In this document: one piece after another, positions 36,701-50,633 of the stretch
Layout of the letters: each line of letters begins with the position of its first letter
Numbering within the stretch: the first letter of the stretch is position 1
Source of the DNA: Cinclus cinclus
Taxonomy: Eukaryota; Chordata; Aves; Passeriformes; Cinclidae
Direction: 5' to 3'
Assembly (NCBI RefSeq): GCF_963662255.1
Contig: NC_085055.1
Span: 7,126,102-7,190,101 of the forward strand
DNA length: 64,000 nucleotides
Notes under the pieces: generated by a model
Told to the model about the DNA's origin: nothing
Seen by the model: only the letters and a program-made list of their open reading frames with translations
Database searches by the model: none
Program-made: the position numbers and the translations under genes

Positions 36701-39700
36701 TTCATCCCCAACTGCTGATTTAGTGCCCATTATTTGAAATCAAAGTACTTTGAGGTTACCACAGTAAACACAAGCCCAGTGTGGTACTGGAGATGCTCTT
36801 AATCACCAGGAGATGAAAAGTGCTTCAGAGACCTGAAATTTCTTTGGGTCATTTACTGCCTTGTGGAGCAAGAGAAAGGCCCAGCAAATGACATTGACAG
36901 ATACTTGGAAGAATATATCTTAGGAGGTATTGTTTTATTGAGCCTCTCTAACACATTGTCCCATTCCAGAGATGTTGATTGAGATAAACAGATGGAGTAT
37001 TGTGCTTACATGTAGTGTTTGGGGTTCTGAAATTCTTACTTTTTCTTCACTAGTTGGTATTTAGAACTCACAATTAGAGTTATGAATTGAGTGCAATTAG
37101 TCAGGATTTAAACCAACAAACAAGGACTTCTTCATTTTGCAATGACTGCTGGAGCCACTTGGTTTCTATTAATTAAAAGAGAAATCTACCTTTATCCTCA
37201 AACAAGATACTGAAACATTGCTTCCCCAAACAATATTTCAGCTAAAAGACAAACAACCTTTTACAAAACAGTCTGCTTCTTGAAGTTGGTTGTGGGTTTT
37301 TGTTTTTTTTTTTTCCCTTTGGACATGTTCTGAGATAATCAAACCCATCTGAGAAGGCAGGTTATCAACTCCCCACACGAAGAGCAATCTTATGCCTTTA
37401 ATCCTTCTTGCCTGTGTGAAAAGTAGGCAACCTGGAGAGAAAACAACATGCTTTTACTGGTGTCAGAACCAATAATTTACATTAGTGCTTGAAGATTGGT
37501 CCACATTTTCACTTTTCTCCACCAGAATTCAGACTTCTGTGAAGTAGAATGAGCTCAGTTGGAGAAAACATAAGTTTAGAGAGTGTGAACTGAACCTTTT
37601 TTTTCTTTTAAATTTACCTCAGGTTACAGTGGGAGGAGAAACTTTTCTCTAAAATAAAAGAGTATTTACATTGATATTGTAATTAAAAGTATAGCTCTCT
37701 TCCAATTTCTCTGTGAGTAACTGTCTGGAACCCCCTGGAAAGTGTTTCCCTACACATATAAAATATGAAACTGATGCAAATCAAGCTTACACTGCACTAT
37801 ATGGAGTGAGCATTTGATAACTGCTCTGTGAGAGCTTTCAGTGTTATTGCTCTCATATTGTGCTTAACTTCAATATAAATGATGGCAAAGCACTGTCGTA
37901 TTACCCAGTATCTTCAGAATCTAAGACATTACAATAAAAGAAAAGTGTATAATCTGTTTTCTATGTTAATAATAAGTTACATGAATCAACAGAGGAGAAT
38001 TTTGATTGATTTGGGTCAGATCTACACTCAACAGCTGGACTGAGGTCACTGCACTTTACCTGTTTTGTGTGATTTCTGCCAGAGTAGGATGCAAAAATCT
38101 CTAATTACCTGTTCTTCCCTGGCACGTGGCCTGGAAACCTGTTGTGCTGTAAAACATAATACAGGCACAGTTTGTGCAGGGGAAAGCCCAAACTACCAGT
38201 GCCTGTACCCCAGTTTCCTCCCTGCTGCCTGCTCTGTGGATCCAACAAGAACAAGGCAAGAATGAAGAAGGATCATGGAAAGCCACAGCCAGGTGCAGAC
38301 CTTGTGCTGTGGAGCACCAGCTCTCACTTCTCTCATTGACAGCAGTGATCAGTGGTCAGATATCAGCATCCTCATTAATTCACCCTACATCCTGCTCTTT
38401 CCTCTGTGATTTGCACTCATGAAGCAACTCACCAGTCCTTGCTGCTCATTCCAAATATGATGTTCCCATTTAACCAGTAAGGCATATGGGGTTCTTTGCA
38501 TAAACATTGTTAGGTGCTTGTACGCACTTACAAGGCAATAATCTGACTGCAGTTATTATCCAATTAAAGTGACAGAACATGGCAGGAATAACAATATCTC
38601 CAAGGGAGAAGGTGTTAGTTAAACACTGTCTATATCCCAAATATTTTTAAAACTCCAAGAGTTAAGGAAATTTTAATTTTATGTTTATTTTAGGAAATAC
38701 TTGGTACAGTAAGGTGTCAGAAACCACTGATAGAGCTCACAAACACAGATGAAGTCCTGTAATCAAAATTATGCAAAATGAGTCCTGATCAAAGTGAATT
38801 TTTTACTTTCATCTTTTTTTGTTTTTCCAAAAGTGAGTTTTGATCAAAAACAAATGATCAAATAACAGAGATTCTGATCCACTCCTATGGCATGAGCTGA
38901 TACTAATTATGGCATTTGTGACATTTATGTAAGAGCTCACAGTTGTGTAAGGCCCAGGCTGACTGATAGTGTGGCATCTGAAATTTTTTTTATTTCTGTG
39001 TCAAGCAGGCCAATTTGAAAGGCAATTTGGTTTGTACCGGGCTTCCAATTTAGAAATTGTGCTGGATGAGAAACTAATTGAGAAACCACAGTTAGGTGAC
39101 TGACTGTTTGTTAAGGGGATTGGGAAGAATGTAAAGGGAAAGGACTTCCCTCTGATTTCTCTGGTTCTCTGCAGCAGAGCACATCTGGTCCATGGGCTCT
39201 TGGTCAGTGGAAAAATCCTGAGTTTAGCTGGGAGCTCCCACCTGCTTCACACACTCTGTCTGTGCCCTGCTCCCATAATGAACCATCCAAATTCTCTGAT
39301 CTACAAAGATTAATCTGGTTTTAGAACAATACAACTGCTTTTGTCCTTGTGTTGGATCCTCCCTCCTCAGGACCTCAAGCCCATCACCGACTCTGAATCC
39401 TAGGATTTGGACCACTATATGCCAGTCTAGACAGTAACAAGAGTGCTGCAGGCTTTCCAAAATATCACTCATGGAGCTCTCAAAAGTAGCCATGCACTGA
39501 AGCTGGACTTGTGAATAAAGAAGATGCAAGTGTTCCTTTATGTATTTAGGACTTCTCTCATCTTAGATGAGTTGCCTTTGCATAGATTGTCTCTGATACA
39601 TGGTCCAGTAAAATGTCTAGAAGAATTTGCATAAATATTAAATAAGCAGCTCAATGATATGTAGTAAATGACTATTTGAGGGAACAAAGCCTCAATATGA

Positions 39701-42700
39701 TGGATTTTCTGGCTTGCAGGGACAGATCTGATGTCATGATCTATGCTAGAGGTGTTATATTAGTTCATGCTGCTGGCACTGAGAGATCCCAAGCACTTCC
39801 ATCAGTAGGGAAGGCAGGAACAGCTGTGAGAGTAGTAATGTTCCCTACAGTGTTTAATTAGATTGAACCCCTTGGACACCTGTTTCTGTTTTTTGTCTGT
39901 TTGTTTTTAGGAGACATCTGGATAGATCTCAGGATTATCTAATTATTAAGAATGAGATTCTGTCTTGCAAGGAGGTTATCTTCAAAAAGTCTTATTGATA
40001 ACAGGAGCTGGGCACAGAAAGCAGAAGCTGATGCTGACTAGTAGCAGTGTCTTTAGCTGACTGGTATAACTTAAGCAGATATTTTGAGACATACAATCAC
40101 TATATACATGGACTGTTACAGACACACTTTTTGTAAACATTCATGTCTTTAAATCTCCAACGTTCATATAGTATCAGTGTTTTCCAGATGAGTGTTAAGT
40201 AGGGAATAAACCCTGCCTGTGTCCTAGTCTGAGGAAAAGGTATGTCAAATAAATTCTTAGTGAAAAATCTGCAACAAGCACTAGACTGCCTCTAATTTTT
40301 TTCCAGACAGCATCACTTATCTTTTTGACAAAAGAAACTGTTGAGAATGTCTAAGACAGCAAAACATACATATCACCCAGAGACATCAGCACAGTCTACC
40401 TGCCCTCTGCTGACTGCTTGTTTTCACATAATTCTGCATATGTTTGCATAATGGGCATGCTATAATTTCTATGAGTACATTTTCAGTTTAGAGATGTTAA
40501 AGCAAAATACCTTCTCTCTCTCAGCTATGAAAAGTTTCTTCCAAAGTTGTCATTACTGTGAAGTTAGTGCTGGGTTAAACAATTAGGAATAACCACTGAG
40601 ACAAAGCAGGTAACAGTGCTAAAAACACCCCAACCATGTGCATCTAGGTGGATGATGTTTACCTGGGAATGCACTGAGGAATGCAGCAGCTTGTCTGTCT
40701 GTTCCTGTCGAGATTGCCTGGCTCTCTGAAAGATATATTCTGAACACAGTGTTGGGCTCGACTGAGGAACTGGAGTCTCATTCTTTGGTTTGGGCTACTG
40801 CCACTGCCACTGGAAGTGGTCACTGTCCTCTGCCACCTTCTGCATCCTGCCTGGGAATTGTTGGAAGACTGCAAGCTAGCACAGGGTGAAAGCCTGTCAG
40901 GGACCATTATGGCAGCCTAACAGAGATAATTACACTCCAGTGTCCAGGCCCTTTCTCTGACCTTTTACCAGCATAAATAAAACCTGTAGGGTAACAGCAT
41001 TTAGCTTAATTTCTCAGACTTTGTGCTCAGGATTACTGCCTGGAGGTTTTTATCCATGTATGAGCTATTATTTTAAAAAGAAGGGCTAGATTTTGAAAAA
41101 TGAATCCTGAAAGCTCTTTCAGGCTACTTTAATATAACTGCTTCCTAAACCTGAGAGATAGAAAAACACTCAATGTTATGCTGCTTTCTCTGCTCACAAC
41201 TCAGGATTGCTCTCCATGGCTTGGTGGTTTTGAACCACTTTTAAAGCAGACAGACAATATGTTTCAGAAAGATTTATGGTACAATTGCAGTATACTGGAG
41301 CATCAGAATGAGGAGGCAGCAATGTTAAGATTTGCAATGGAAAATGTAATTCGTACATTTGATTAAATTGCTGACCACAAACTGGTTTGTGTTCCAAAAA
41401 CACTAATTTGTCAGATAGTTTCCTCATGGGGGACTGCTGGAGTTTTCTGTAGATCAGCCTCATTCAGATATGACATGGCCTTTCTGGAACTGCAAATGCC
41501 TTGTTTCCTTCAGGCACTGGCTTTTGGAATAGGGAACTGACTGAAGAAGAAAAGGCATTATTGACTGGGATTCTGGAGTCAGCAGATATTTGTACAACCC
41601 AGCAACAGGCACTTCACTGATGCAGGAAGGGGAATAGTCTGCATTTGCTCTCACAGGGAGCCTGCTGATTTCCAAGGCACCTAGGGAGCCAATTTAGGTA
41701 CTGAAATTTAGGTATACAAGTTCTGATGTGTTTTACCTCTCAATCTGCTGTGCAGAACTGAAAAGTGACTTCCTTCTGTAGCTTTTACCATTTACAAGAT
41801 GGAGATAAAACTACTGACCTGATTTCCAGGGACATTCCAGAAATAAGTGAGAATTGTCTTAGACACGCTACTGATAAAGCCTCCCATGTGTAAGAAGGGC
41901 AGCAGGTACAGCACTTGTCTCTGCAGCACCTGAGTGATCCTGGTGATTGCACACCAGCCTCTACCCACACCTGGGCTCACCCCTCTGCCACTCACTCCTT
42001 ACTCCTCTCAGCATTTTAAGGCAGAACTCTTTGACCCCTGTCACGTCTGCCCTTCTTTGCCTGTGTATGAATGACAAGCTGCGTGTATTTAGTGAGTATT
42101 TGTCAATTTTTTCTAGGTCATTATGGTGATACTGGTAAAAATGGAAGAATTAAAGGCACCAAAACCTCATATTTATAACATATCCACAGACCAACAAAAC
42201 CAGTGAGGGCTTTGTTCTTCTGATCCAAGGGCCTGAGTCCCAAAACAACTTGGAGGAGACCACAGGGTAGTGTACACAGGCCATCTGTCTACAAATCTAT
42301 CAGCCATGGTGAAATTTTGCAATAATTTTTTTGTTAGGTACAATGTAGTTTGAGGCTCCCCACGTATTTTTTAAAAGACACTACATCTTAGGTGATTTTA
42401 ATTCTCCTTGCCTGTACGCATGGAACACAAGCAAGTCTTTGCAGTTCACTGGTGAGTGGCTGCAGAGATGGGAGTAATAGAGTTAAAGGCATTCCCTCTG
42501 CAGCTTTCTCAAGCTAATGTCTCACCCCAACTTTCATTTGGTTTTTCTCTCTCAGTATCTCTTTGCTCACTACTGCCAGCCAGAGAAACAGGCTGAAGCT
42601 CACTAAGATGAAGTAGCTGGGTCACACTGCAGAAAGTGCTGATGTGAGCTGTTTCCTAACAGGTTGAGCTGCTATTTTCCCACATAACCCTCTGGATGTG

Positions 42701-44984
42701 CTGAAACAATAGATTTTTTTTTAGTGTGGGAATATATATGCATCTTGGACTAAAGCTATGGATGTACAGAATAATTTTTAATGGTACAATATTTAGTATT
42801 TCCTGTCCTATGCCTTAAAATCTAAATAACTTGCTATACTGTGGTAGCTAATAATTCCCACTATTTCGAGATATTATTTCAGATTATATCAAAGGATTTA
42901 AGAGAAGAACTTGACAGCTCTTCTGTCAAGGCATCAGTGAATTTAACCACATGATTGATCTCTCTCAGGTGAGTTGGTACTGTCCCTGAGGTGTTTTCAT
43001 AAAGAGAAGAATTCATGCACAGAGAATCTCAGAAAACAGGGGACTTAACTGGCACAGTGAACCTTGTGTCCAGTGAGACTCACTCTTCAAACACCTCGGG
43101 ATCCCAATAAAAATCTCTGGTGTATGCCAAGCTGACAACACACCAATAAATATTGGTATGAAATGTTGATTTCCTAACTCTGTGGTCTCATCAGGATAAT
43201 TTCCAGCATGACACTAAAAGTCCATGTTCAAGACCAAGGGCTAATGAGAAAATACTAAAATCCATACACAGGGGAGAAGGATTTTTAGAATTGTTTTGGA
43301 GATGATATTCTGGCATTTCCTGGTAGTTTTGGATTGATATCATAGATGCCTTTTAATTTGATTTATACATGTTACATGTTACGTATAAATATGTACATAT
43401 ATAAATAAAAGCTTGCTTTTCCAGAATGCACTTAGAATTTTAGCTTTAGTGATTACCTCTAGTGAAGATACAGCTTTTGATTTTCTGGGGACAAGAGTAC
43501 TCTTATTATGTAGAGGTTACAGTCATACAAATATTCATAACAACATAAAACATTTTTCCATTATAGGTCTGGTAGGAAGGGAGAATGGAAATTTTTTTGC
43601 GGTCTCTTTCTGTGACCTTCCAAATGATTCTGTTTAATCCTGCATTTATCTGCCTGAAGCATTAGTCATACAGGTTGCCTGTTTAGAAAAGTTCTTTGCT
43701 TCTTCTATATACAAATGATCTAAACTTCATGTGAAAACAGATTTTGATTGATTTCTCTAGGTCATTCTTAAATCTACCATTGGAGATTAGTCACAAAGTA
43801 AAAGTCACATTTTACAATTAACTATGGCTATAGAGCTGAGTATGTTCAAAAGTACTCAGGTTGGAAAAGGCTCCTTGCACAAATAGCTTTATTTCCCACA
43901 AGGCTCACTTTATTTTCCCAGTTCTACACGAAAACTTTATTCCTTAAATATATTTCATATTTTAGATAAAGTGAGAAATCTTTCAAGACACTTGCGCTTC
44001 AGATTGCTGTACCGATAAAATATATAGGGATTTATTTGAAGAAGTTTCAGAAGGGTGCAGCCTCTGCAGTGTGAACTGCAGCAGTTGTGGCCTTGCCCAC
44101 TCACTGCCATGAGCTTGATGCCAGATTGATGCCAATGACCAGAAAGTTCCCCCAGCTGCAGGCTGGCAAAGAGACTTTGCTGCTCAGTGTTGGCGTGTTT
44201 GAAAAAAACGGTTCTCTTCCTTCTGGCATCTGCCCATTCTAATTTTTCCTTAGTGCTTAGAGCACAATATATACAGGACCCACAGCTTCAAGTGAAAAGA
44301 TAAAAGGTCGTGTCTCATGGCAGGGTCTTCAAGGCTATTTTGTTGGAGCCATAGGAAATTTGTTATTTCTTTCACTGCGTAGTCACTGTTTGATGTGTTG
44401 GTAAGTCTCAGGCACTGAATTAACTCCAGCTCACAGCCACTCCATACAGAAAGCACTTTAGACACTTTTCTGTGGGAGGCGATGGAGTTAAAGTGGAGTA
44501 TGAGTACTTGAAAGAACATATACTATTGCTCAGTAAAGTGACTTTTTTATAAGAATATCTGTGTTTTGTTAACTCGTACACAGCCAGGAGCAGTTAGTTC
44601 TGACCGAGTTACACAGGGCAGCCTGGCAGAGTCCAGTAAGTCTGACATACTGGGAATCACAAATACCTCACAGACTATCTGGGTTATTAACATATTCCAT
44701 TCAGTTTCTGTGAAAACTCTTCAGTATAACATGGTATGCTGAGCTGTCAAAATGTTATTTAAATAACACTGATGGATGGCATGTAGGAGACAAGCCTCCC
44801 TTAAGCAAAACACCTGTCACTCAATAGCTATTGATAAAGCGTTCATTTTATCATCTAGCCATTCCATTTTCAGTATTTTTTTCACCCCTAATTGTGACAA
44901 GTAAGCTTTACAGGCAGTATCTTTCCCTGGGAATTTCCAGATAACGACTGACACTGTTCTCCATGTGGAATTGTTCCTGTGACC
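33709..44984. other. Unique non-coding DNA with minor tracts
   Basis: No gene or transposon is recognised. T16 at 36115-36130 runs into CAG, a splice-acceptor-like shape with no convincing exon after it. A minus-strand candidate exon lies at 40663-40916. An 8-bp inverted repeat, ATTTATAC / GTATAAAT, lies at 43361-43390. Open frames of 133 codons (34580-34981, minus) and 101 codons (39224-39529, minus) have no recognisable features and are not called as genes. Confidence 0.45.
40663..40916 (-). other. Candidate minus-strand exon (unproven)
   Basis: On the minus strand a TTATCTCTGTTAG acceptor shape is followed by an open frame of 84 codons that contains ATG (40905-40907) and ends exactly at a strong donor, CCCAG|GTAAACATC. 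The product is serine-rich in the middle (TTSSGSGSSPNQ) and unlike any family I know. The coincidence of open frame and donor is suggestive, but the acceptor is weak and the composition is not clearly coding. Confidence 0.15.
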
Positions 44985-45050
44985 CCCAGCTGGAGCTGGG
45001 CACAGGGCAGGACAGACTGACCTGCCCTGTGCCCAGTGGGACACTCTGGG
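44985..45050. repeat. Strong GC-rich hairpin with outer stem
   Basis: CTGGGCACAGGGCAGG (44996-45011) and CCTGCCCTGTGCCCAG (45021-45036) are perfect 16-base reverse complements around a 9-base loop, ACAGACTGA. Beyond an internal loop, CCCAG (44985-44989) can pair with CTGGG (45046-45050), and GTTCC (44973-44977) could alternatively pair with GGAAC (45049-45053). Perfect conservation of the arms in otherwise ordinary DNA suggests either a recent inverted duplication or selection on structure. No transcript evidence is visible. A microRNA-type precursor is possible but the uninterrupted stem is shorter than usual. Confidence 0.9.
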
Positions 45051-48000
45051 AACAGCTGTGCTGCCAAAGCAAAGGCTCAAGCATTAAGCAGCTCCTTCAT
45101 CAGCTTCCAACAATGGCTCAACAGGCACAGAAGGAACATTTCTGCCGAGCACTTTGGGGACCCAGGTGAATCTTAAATCAGCTGAATGTGACATTAATGC
45201 CACGTCCCAATGGATCCAGTCGGCCCTGTCAATGAACTGGCCAGAATTCTTGTCTGGGGCTTCACTGCTGGCATTCCCAGCTGAGGGGATCCAAGTGGAT
45301 TTGCTCACAGTGAGCAGAATGATGTGTCTTGATTAAAGCTCATTTGAATAGCTTTGTTTTGAGTAAATACAGCTGCAAGGGAAAGGTGCAGGCACACAGT
45401 ATTGTTGGTGAATCATTAAGTATCAACTTTTGCTGCTGGATAAATACGAATAAAGTACTTGGGAGAAAAAAAAGTTGTTGGTCAAAAATGTTAGAAATTC
45501 AAGATAAGGCACGCCTTTATCTAAGTCAGGCTGACAGCATCCAGGCAGAGATTCATTGCAATAAGCTCTGCTGAGTCTGTTCTAAATAAAATAAGTAGGT
45601 TTTGCTTCATAAACAAGTGGATTCATCTACTGAGTCCCTGAAGAGGGATTTTTTTTTGCCTTTGTATTGTCATGAAGATACAACAAAAACATCCCTTAAG
45701 TCCTAATCCAACATTAAAAATATATGGTAGATGTATTTTGGTTTGAAATAATGATACTGAATAATTTCTGTGAAAGGAAGAAAATATCGTACTGTCTGAA
45801 ATATATAAGCTTCTGAAATTCAGTATTTCCTAGCTGATTAGTCCAGATAAATATTCAAGCATTCAGTAATGTACTTTTCAGGCAAGGTCACTCTATTTCT
45901 GTTTTATGTGTACACAAAACATTTCCCAACCAGTGCACTTCATTTTGGTATTAGTTTCACAGAAATTACTACTTTTTATGCCAAGAAATGAGAAGGGAAT
46001 TAACCCTAGAAATTGGTGTCTTCATGGAGTTAACAGGATAGAGTTGAATCCAGAGAAAGCAACTGGAAAGCATGAAATGTTGTTTTAAGTGCTGGGAGTA
46101 TGGGCTTGGTTATCATAAACAAAGCAGGGGCAGTGGGTGATACTGTATGCAATTTCCACTGAACAGGGAAATCATAAGTTCGTGGTGGAGTCAATGTTTC
46201 TGCTATTCTGACCTGTGTTTATCATTACCTTGATTCACCAGCACAGTCCAGTTTCCTCTTTCAACCTCCCTCTGGTCTTTTCTTGGCTTCTAACATTCTC
46301 CTGCAGAGAGGATTGTCTCCAACTGGAGTCTGTTCAGTGTCTTTAAATATTGATTATTCTTCTGCCCAAATCAGGACACATGCTAACCTATTTCTTTCAC
46401 TGACAAGTACAAACTTCCTTGTATTTTGCTTCCATTCTTAGTGTGGGTAGAAATGGTTCTTTCATGTTTTGGAACTGGTTGAATAACCTTATTACCATTG
46501 CTTGTATAAGAGAGGAGTTTCTTATCTGTAGCCTTGTACACATCACTGTTAGTGAGAATTGTTTCCAGGCTTAGAGGCTGTCACTCCCTGTTGTGTTAAT
46601 TGGAATGTAGAAAGTCTCATTGCCAGGAACTTTCTGAGAAAATGCTAATAGATGGATGATCAAATTACCTCAGAGGAGGTAATACTACATTTAATAGAGA
46701 TACACACTCCTGATACACATGTGAATGGATTTAAAATTTTCTCTGCAGAGCAACTCTTCCGCTACATGACCCAGCTGTTTTTCTAAGAGTGGATCAGAAC
46801 TCCCTCCCACAAGACCAGAGGTGAAATCCTGGTTCCTCCAGAGGCAATGGACACTTCTACACTGTAAGATCATTTTGTGCCACATACAGCAAGAGGCTGC
46901 TGATGCCTTGAGGGTTTTCTCTCCAACTCCTCCAACTACCACTTTTGTCCACTGTAGGTGAACTGGAAAATTGAGTTGGGAACAAGAAGGCACTTTTGAC
47001 TGATTCCTTCATGTGCTTGTTTACACAGCTCCTGAGTTAGCTGCATGCTTCATGGCTATAAATGTAATTTCAAGGCTTTTCATTATAATACAGCTTACTT
47101 GAGAATTCTAAAAATATAATCTGCTTTATTATATTACTCTAAGGTACTTTAAAATGCATTTTGTGTGTGTACAAAAGAAATATTTTGTTGATGCTAAGAA
47201 TACTTTGAACAGTCTGGAGAATCACTGCAGGAGTATCTTGACAAAGTGATAGTAGATTCTATATCACTTAAATATTTAAGCTTAATATAAATGCTTTTCC
47301 AGAGTATCTGAATGTTCCCATTCAAATGATGATCTTGAAGATCAATTGCGTCAAGTGTGTGAAGTCCATAAGCCTGTATTATGTTACAGTTCATACAAAA
47401 GGTCAATAAATAAATCCTTCCAGTCTCAAAGTCAGTCAAGGTGCTAAAACAAAATTTTTTTTTATAACTTCAAGTGTGGTCCAAATGTCTAAAACATTTG
47501 CTCATTTTGCTATTAGTTGTGCACCTCAGTGTATGTTTATTTATAGTATTTTCATTGGTACAATGTTGTAGTTCAATGGGAGCTTCTGCCTAGTCTTGTC
47601 TCCAGCTGCCCACTATATATTTGTATATAGGCGAAAACTTAAACTAGTAAACATTTCTCAATGATCAGCTTAATTTTTCATTTTTCCAGGAGGCTGAGGT
47701 TCTAGAGTAGCTAATATGTCTTCATTTCCCTTACAGCTGTTGTTAAATTGGATTAGAATTTAATTTGGAACTATTTTGTGTTTTCTCCTTTCTCCTTTGG
47801 GACCAACCATATGGAAAATCATAAAATAAAATTACTTGCTTGCAGCAATGAAATAACTTTCAATAAAAAGGGAAGTATTGAAGCAACTTTACTAAGTGAC
47901 TAGAATTGCTCAAATGAATTACAAATGATATCTAAACAAAATTTTAGAAGAGACTGTCTAGACCTACTGAAAAAGAACATGTTAAGTGAAGCTTTACCTC

Positions 48001-49110
48001 TCAGCTGAGTAGAGCAGAGTACAACTCTAATCAAAGGACGGTTCATTCATTCATTCTACATGACAAATGATTGACCAGAAAACCCTCCATGAGGATAAAT
48101 GGTATGAAAAGGAAAATACTAAGCAAGAATCTTCCTTTGTTTTTTTGTAACAAGCAGAAATTTGCAGTGAGAGAAACTCAGGTTTGCTCTAGAGAATAAA
48201 CCACAAGTAAACAGGAAGTGGTGGCTGAGGGCTGGTTTATGGAACCCTTACTCCAAGAAAAATCTTACTCTATTAGCAGCACCATTAAATCCAGCAGTGC
48301 TACTTGTACAAAAAGCTCATTTTCATTCTTCCAAGTTATGACAATCTGACGCTACAGGAATATAGTTTGTAAGACAGCAATGAAATGTTTTTCCATCGCT
48401 GCTCATCTGCACATTCATAATACATCAGAAATACCTTTTTTTTTTAAGCTCTGTATCTATTTTTGGCTATGAGGTTTTGATACAGAATTCACACAACATC
48501 CTGCTTCCCTGATGTTTTGTTCCTACCACTCCCCAACTGGATCTGTCTGCATGTACCATTTCGTTATGTACATCTAAGCACCGGCGTGGTCAAAAGGTTA
48601 ATACATTGCAGGCGAGGAGGAAAGGATTCCCAAAAGGTTATGAGCCTCCCTAAGGACTTCACAGCAGCCATGATTCCTATATTCCTTTTTGATGGCAATA
48701 TTTAGCACCACACTCGCCTGCTTAAATGATTATATATGCAATTTACATTCTCCTAGTTTGCTCTCAAAGCCTCAGTGTTCTGAAGCAAGCTATTGTTCGG
48801 TGACAGAAGATCCAGACCTCGCTGCTCAGTCTCTGAGTGTTTGGAAATGACCCTCTTTTTTCAAAGGTGAGAAAACATTCTGATTCCTGCACCTTACAGT
48901 CTATCCTGCAAGCTGCCCGTTTCTGGCTCCCTTTTGCATTTAGTCTCTTTACCACAAATACAAAATCCTCTTCACAATTTTTTTCCCCCCAAACTTACCT
49001 TGCAGTATTTTGGTAGCATATTAGCTTGCACTGGACTTTCTTCCCGAGAGCCTGGCATCAGAGTCCAAATGAGGTCATTAATCTAAAAGAGTGGAGTGGT
49101 CTCATGCTAG

Positions 49111-49144
49111 CCCTGGTTCCGGAGCGCTCGGTCCCGTTCCAGGG
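49111..49144. repeat. CpG-bearing inverted repeat
   Basis: CCCTGG (49111-49116) and CCAGGG (49139-49144) flank GGAGCGCTCGG, itself centred on the palindrome GAGCGCTC (49122-49129). CpG dinucleotides are unusually frequent here for this window. It may be a trace of an old element or a protein-binding site; I cannot say which. Confidence 0.5.
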
Positions 49145-50078
49145 AGCTCTGCAGCCTGTGCTGAGAGCCAGGCTGGGGCTCCACAGCAGGACTGCTAATG
49201 GTCAGGAGTGCACAGCTTGAGCACTGCTGTGTCAGTAGCAGGAAGCTTTTACTGTGCCTGGGTTCCTGTCAGTGCTACTAATTCAATCACTTACATATGC
49301 AATAAATTCACATGAAAAATTAACAAACACCTAGCCAGCAGCAGTGCCCTCTGCTCATTCTTTTTTTCCTAAAAAAGTGATGTAGTTATTTCTTAAAATG
49401 ATTGGATTTAATGGTTTCTTTATTTCAGCATTTTATGAAAAAAAATCTTTTATTCCTAAATAGCTTCTCAATATTAATCCATGACATTATTTTATTTAGC
49501 TTTTACTACTAATATCTTCCATCAGGTTCTCTTCTAATTACACCTGTATCTTCCCTTGAACTAAAAGGGAGTGTGCAGATGTCAGGGTAGGATATAGCTC
49601 AGCAACTTGCAGTGATCTATTCCACTCAAGATCTATTTGATTTGATTCTATTTTTCCATCTCTGAGATCTACTACAGATAATTTTTGGTATCATTAGTAG
49701 TAATAGCTCCAAATGCAGTGCAGCTTGATGAGGAGAAAAGAACTCAGGACTCCTTTCTCCTCTCAAACAAGAATCCCTAGGGAATTGAGGTTCAAGTATC
49801 ATATCTTTCCTTACTACCTTTTTTGAGAGATTAGTGATGCTCCCTGGAGAACTGGTCTGGGATTCTACAAGCAGTAGCCTACAGCTCACACAGTCTAATG
49901 ACGAAGAACTGTGTTCAGAACTGAGAAGAACTTAGAGCAAAAACTGTGGTCTTTAACAGCAGGTTTTGTTGAAACTGCCATTTCTAACACAGCTTGAGAA
50001 AAGAGGGTGAAGTGAATGTACTCATTGTCTGCCCATGGGGCAGGCTGAGATTTATACCAGCTGTTAAAGCAGCTGGAG

Positions 50079-50124
50079 ACCACAGCAATAACCAGGATAT
50101 AACCAATAACCACAGCAATAACCA
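50079..50124. repeat. 30-bp-period short tandem duplication
   Basis: ACCACAGCAATAACCA occurs at 50079-50094 and again at 50109-50124, with related AACCAATAA sequence between and after. This is a local duplication of a 30-bp unit. Confidence 0.88.
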
Positions 50125-50619
50125 ATAATATGCCTCTGGCATATTCCTTCTCCCATAGAAGTGCTCCAGCACCTGGACTGTGTGTGTCAACTGCCTGGCC
50201 CCTCTTGCATCTGCTTTTTGACACTTTAATAAACTGAAAATCACATGGGCAAAGATGTGTCCCAAGTAATATAAAGGAATTAATCTTAAATTCCAGCGTC
50301 CACTAAAGCGTTTCCTCTGAATGTAGTTATGGAGATTAAAATATCTTAATTCTCTAGAAAATGCCTCTTTCTGAGGCCTGTAACTCTTTCATCATCATCA
50401 TCATCTTCAAAGTTTTCAGTTGATATGTGTGCTAATTATCACACTAAGATCCCTCCCATGCTCCAAGTAATGTACTCTGTTGTTTCTCACAGTCCTCTCA
50501 TTTATGTCCTTTTTCTTAGAGTTGTTCAAACTGGTCTTTGCCTGAATTCTTCTGCTTCATACCTTTCACAACCGTATCTTGAAAAACCACTTTGAATATC
50601 TAGATCAGTACAGCAGCTG

Positions 50620-50633
50620 TTTTTTTTTTTTTT
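50620..50633. repeat. T14 homopolymer
   Basis: Fourteen T residues after CAGCAGCTG. Simple tract only. Confidence 0.85.

Noticed and set aside
39224..39529. Minus-strand open frame of 101 codons
   Set aside because: The translated sequence looked protein-like in places but matches no family I know and lacks splice or promoter context.
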